Below are positions 62,632-64,000 of a stretch of DNA of 64,000 nucleotides, one piece after another; position 1 is the first letter of the stretch, and every line of letters starts with the position of its first letter. A program made the position numbers and the translations under genes. Source of the stretch: CAYPEL01 sp036479985 (lineage in GTDB: Bacteria; Pseudomonadota; Gammaproteobacteria; DSM-19610); contig CBDDAF010000003.1 in assembly GCA_965224815.1 (NCBI GenBank), positions 1,426,001 to 1,490,000 on the forward strand, written 5' to 3'. A model generated the notes under the pieces. The model ran no database searches and was not told where the DNA came from. It worked only from the letters and a program-made list of their open reading frames with translations.

Positions 62632-64000
62632 TTGCACTATACCAATCACCTCCAGCATGAGACCAGCCCCTACTTGTTACAACACGCTGACAATCCAGTC
62701 GACTGGCACCCCTGGGGGGCAGAAGCACTGGATAAAGCCCACCAGGAAAACAAACCCATCCTGTTGTCCATCGGTTATTCGGCCTGTCATTGGTGTCACG
62801 TCATGGCACATGAATCCTTTGAAGACCCGGCCACTGCCGAGATCATGAACGAGCTATTCATCAATATCAAAGTAGACCGCGAGGAACGGCCGGATCTGGA
62901 CAAGATCTACCAAACCGCACACCACCTGCTCACGCAACGTACCGGTGGCTGGCCGTTGACGATGTTTCTAACACCGGATAAACAGATTCCATTTTTTGGT
63001 GGTACCTATTTTCCAAATGACTCGCGCCACGGCCTGCCTGCCTTTACCGATCTATGCCGTCGCGTTGTGGATTTCTATCATGAAAAACAACATGAAATAG
63101 AACGCCAGAATCAGTCACTGATTGATTTCATGACAAACATGAATCAGGCTGAAAATGATACTGATACCACGCTCACTTCTATGCCAATTGATGCGGCACG
63201 ACAACAATTGGAACAGCAATTTGATTCACAGTATGGTGGCTTCGGTAAAGCCCCTAAATTCCCGCACCCCACCAGTATTGAACGTCTTATGCGGCATTGG
63301 TCTGCCAGTAAAACAGCCGGACAGGAAGACAAGCGCGCATTACATATGGCCCTGTTTACGCTGGATCGAATGGCGCTTGGCGGCATATACGACCAGATTG
63401 GTGGCGGTTTCTGCCGCTATTCAGTCGACGACCAATGGATGATTCCGCATTTTGAAAAAATGCTCTATGACAACGGCCCCTTGATGTCACTTTATGCAGA
63501 GGCCTATGCAGCAACCGGTAATCAACTCTACCAACGCATCGTACACGAAACAGTTGGCTGGCTGGAACGTGAAATGCAATCACCTGAAGGTGCTTTTTAT
63601 TCCAGTCTCGATGCCGACTCAGAAGGTGAAGAAGGTCGGTTTTATGTTTGGAGCCGGGAACAGATTCAATCAGTTGTCAGTGATGACGAATACGCCGTCG
63701 TTGCAAAACGGTTTGGATTCGATCGGGAGGCTAACTTCGAAGGCAAATGGAATCCACACGTGTTTCATTCTATCGATAAAATTTCTGAACAACTCGGCAT
63801 CGACGCAACCCAGACACAACAACGACTGACAGATGCGCAACAAAAAATGTTTGCTAAACGCGAACAGCGCATCCGACCCGGGCGTGATGAAAAAATTCTG
63901 GTGTCCTGGAATGCTCTGATGATAAAGGGCCTTGCACAAGCCAGCCGACACCTGTCACAACCCAAATTTGCAACAGTCGCCGAACGCGCACTCGATTACA
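62632..64000 (+). CDS. Thioredoxin-domain DUF255 protein (YyaL/SPATA20-like), 3' truncated by window
   Basis: The frame remains open to the window edge (at least 456 residues; homologues are about 680). It begins near TNHLQHETSPYLLQHADNPV, then the thioredoxin-like domain with a CxxC pair C52/C55 (YSACHWCHVMAHESF), VDREERPDLDKIYQ, GGWPLTMFLTP and IPFFGGTYFP, followed by the start of an (alpha/alpha)6 barrel (QFDSQYGGFGKAPKFPHP, YDQIGGGFCRYSVDDQWMIP, EKMLYDNG). The start is uncertain: TTG 62632 is the nearest candidate, and no strong ribosome site is seen. Function of the family is not established. Confidence 0.85.
   Translation, partial: MHYTNHLQHETSPYLLQHADNPVDWHPWGAEALDKAHQENKPILLSIGYSACHWCHVMAHESFEDPATAEIMNELFINIKVDREERPDLDKIYQTAHHLLTQRTGGWPLTMFLTPDKQIPFFGGTYFPNDSRHGLPAFTDLCRRVVDFYHEKQHEIERQNQSLIDFMTNMNQAENDTDTTLTSMPIDAARQQLEQQFDSQYGGFGKAPKFPHPTSIERLMRHWSASKTAGQEDKRALHMALFTLDRMALGGIYDQIGGGFCRYSVDDQWMIPHFEKMLYDNGPLMSLYAEAYAATGNQLYQRIVHETVGWLEREMQSPEGAFYSSLDADSEGEEGRFYVWSREQIQSVVSDDEYAVVAKRFGFDREANFEGKWNPHVFHSIDKISEQLGIDATQTQQRLTDAQQKMFAKREQRIRPGRDEKILVSWNALMIKGLAQASRHLSQPKFATVAERALDY

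Overview
The window is a stretch of chromosome from a gammaproteobacterium. The evidence is gene order: aspS-yebC-ruvC-ruvA(-ruvB), bamD/rluD/pgeF/clpB, lptD-surA-pdxA-rsmA-apaG-apaH and lgt-thyA-folA are all gammaproteobacterial blocks. A PEP-CTERM-like tail, a PomAB-type stator and very abundant palindromic repeats would fit a free-living aquatic or sediment gammaproteobacterium, but I cannot name a genus. No rRNA, tRNA, CRISPR array or intact insertion sequence was seen.

Layout. 1-2.8 kb is a scrambled accessory patch: two diverged C-terminal glpD fragments flank an HEPN/MNT toxin-antitoxin pair, with transposon-like end sequences. 2.9-14.8 kb is the Holliday-junction block (ruvB, then ruvA, ruvC, yebC, aspS, fmdB on the minus strand), but about 6 kb of accessory genes separate ruvB from ruvA. 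These are a GlxA-type regulator, an alpha/beta hydrolase with an internal stop, a 5'-nucleotidase-family lipoprotein split by a 58-bp tandem duplication, a small lipoprotein and a PEP-CTERM metalloprotease. 14.8-21.2 kb holds an Atm1-type ABC exporter, a PilZ-pomB-pomA motility cluster, a YbbO-like reductase and a beta-barrel protein. 21.2-29 kb holds clpB (with a sigma-32-like promoter), def, a GcvR-like ACT protein, a ZIP transporter, pgeF, rluD and bamD. 29-36 kb holds a second, intact copy of the 5'-nucleotidase-family protein, a PAS/sigma-54 activator with unusual ATPase motifs, argE, argA and cpdA. 36-45 kb holds an AstE-like hydrolase, a GCS2 ligase, murU and amgK; 4.3 kb of accessory genes, including a second HEPN-type pair, separate murU from amgK. 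45-50 kb is an RND pump with its adaptor. 50-62.5 kb is lptD (5' end apparently frameshifted), surA, pdxA, rsmA, apaG, apaH, folA, thyA, lgt and a membrane glycosyltransferase trio. The window ends inside a thioredoxin-domain DUF255 gene.

How the genes work together: murU/amgK recycle cell-wall sugars; lptD, surA and bamD build the outer membrane; argE/argA belong to arginine synthesis; thyA/folA form the thymidylate cycle; ruvABC resolve Holliday junctions.

The most unusual content is the repeats. Three long perfect palindromes share a conserved 52-nt core with two GGGA-capped hairpins, but their 32-35 bp arms differ in sequence and keep perfect pairing. A second family is a MITE-like unit built round a REP palindrome, and in places it supplies the ends of genes. 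A third is a C/G-rich palindrome with a conserved flank. The two HEPN modules, the variant 5'-nucleotidase family and several apparently broken genes are the other points of interest.
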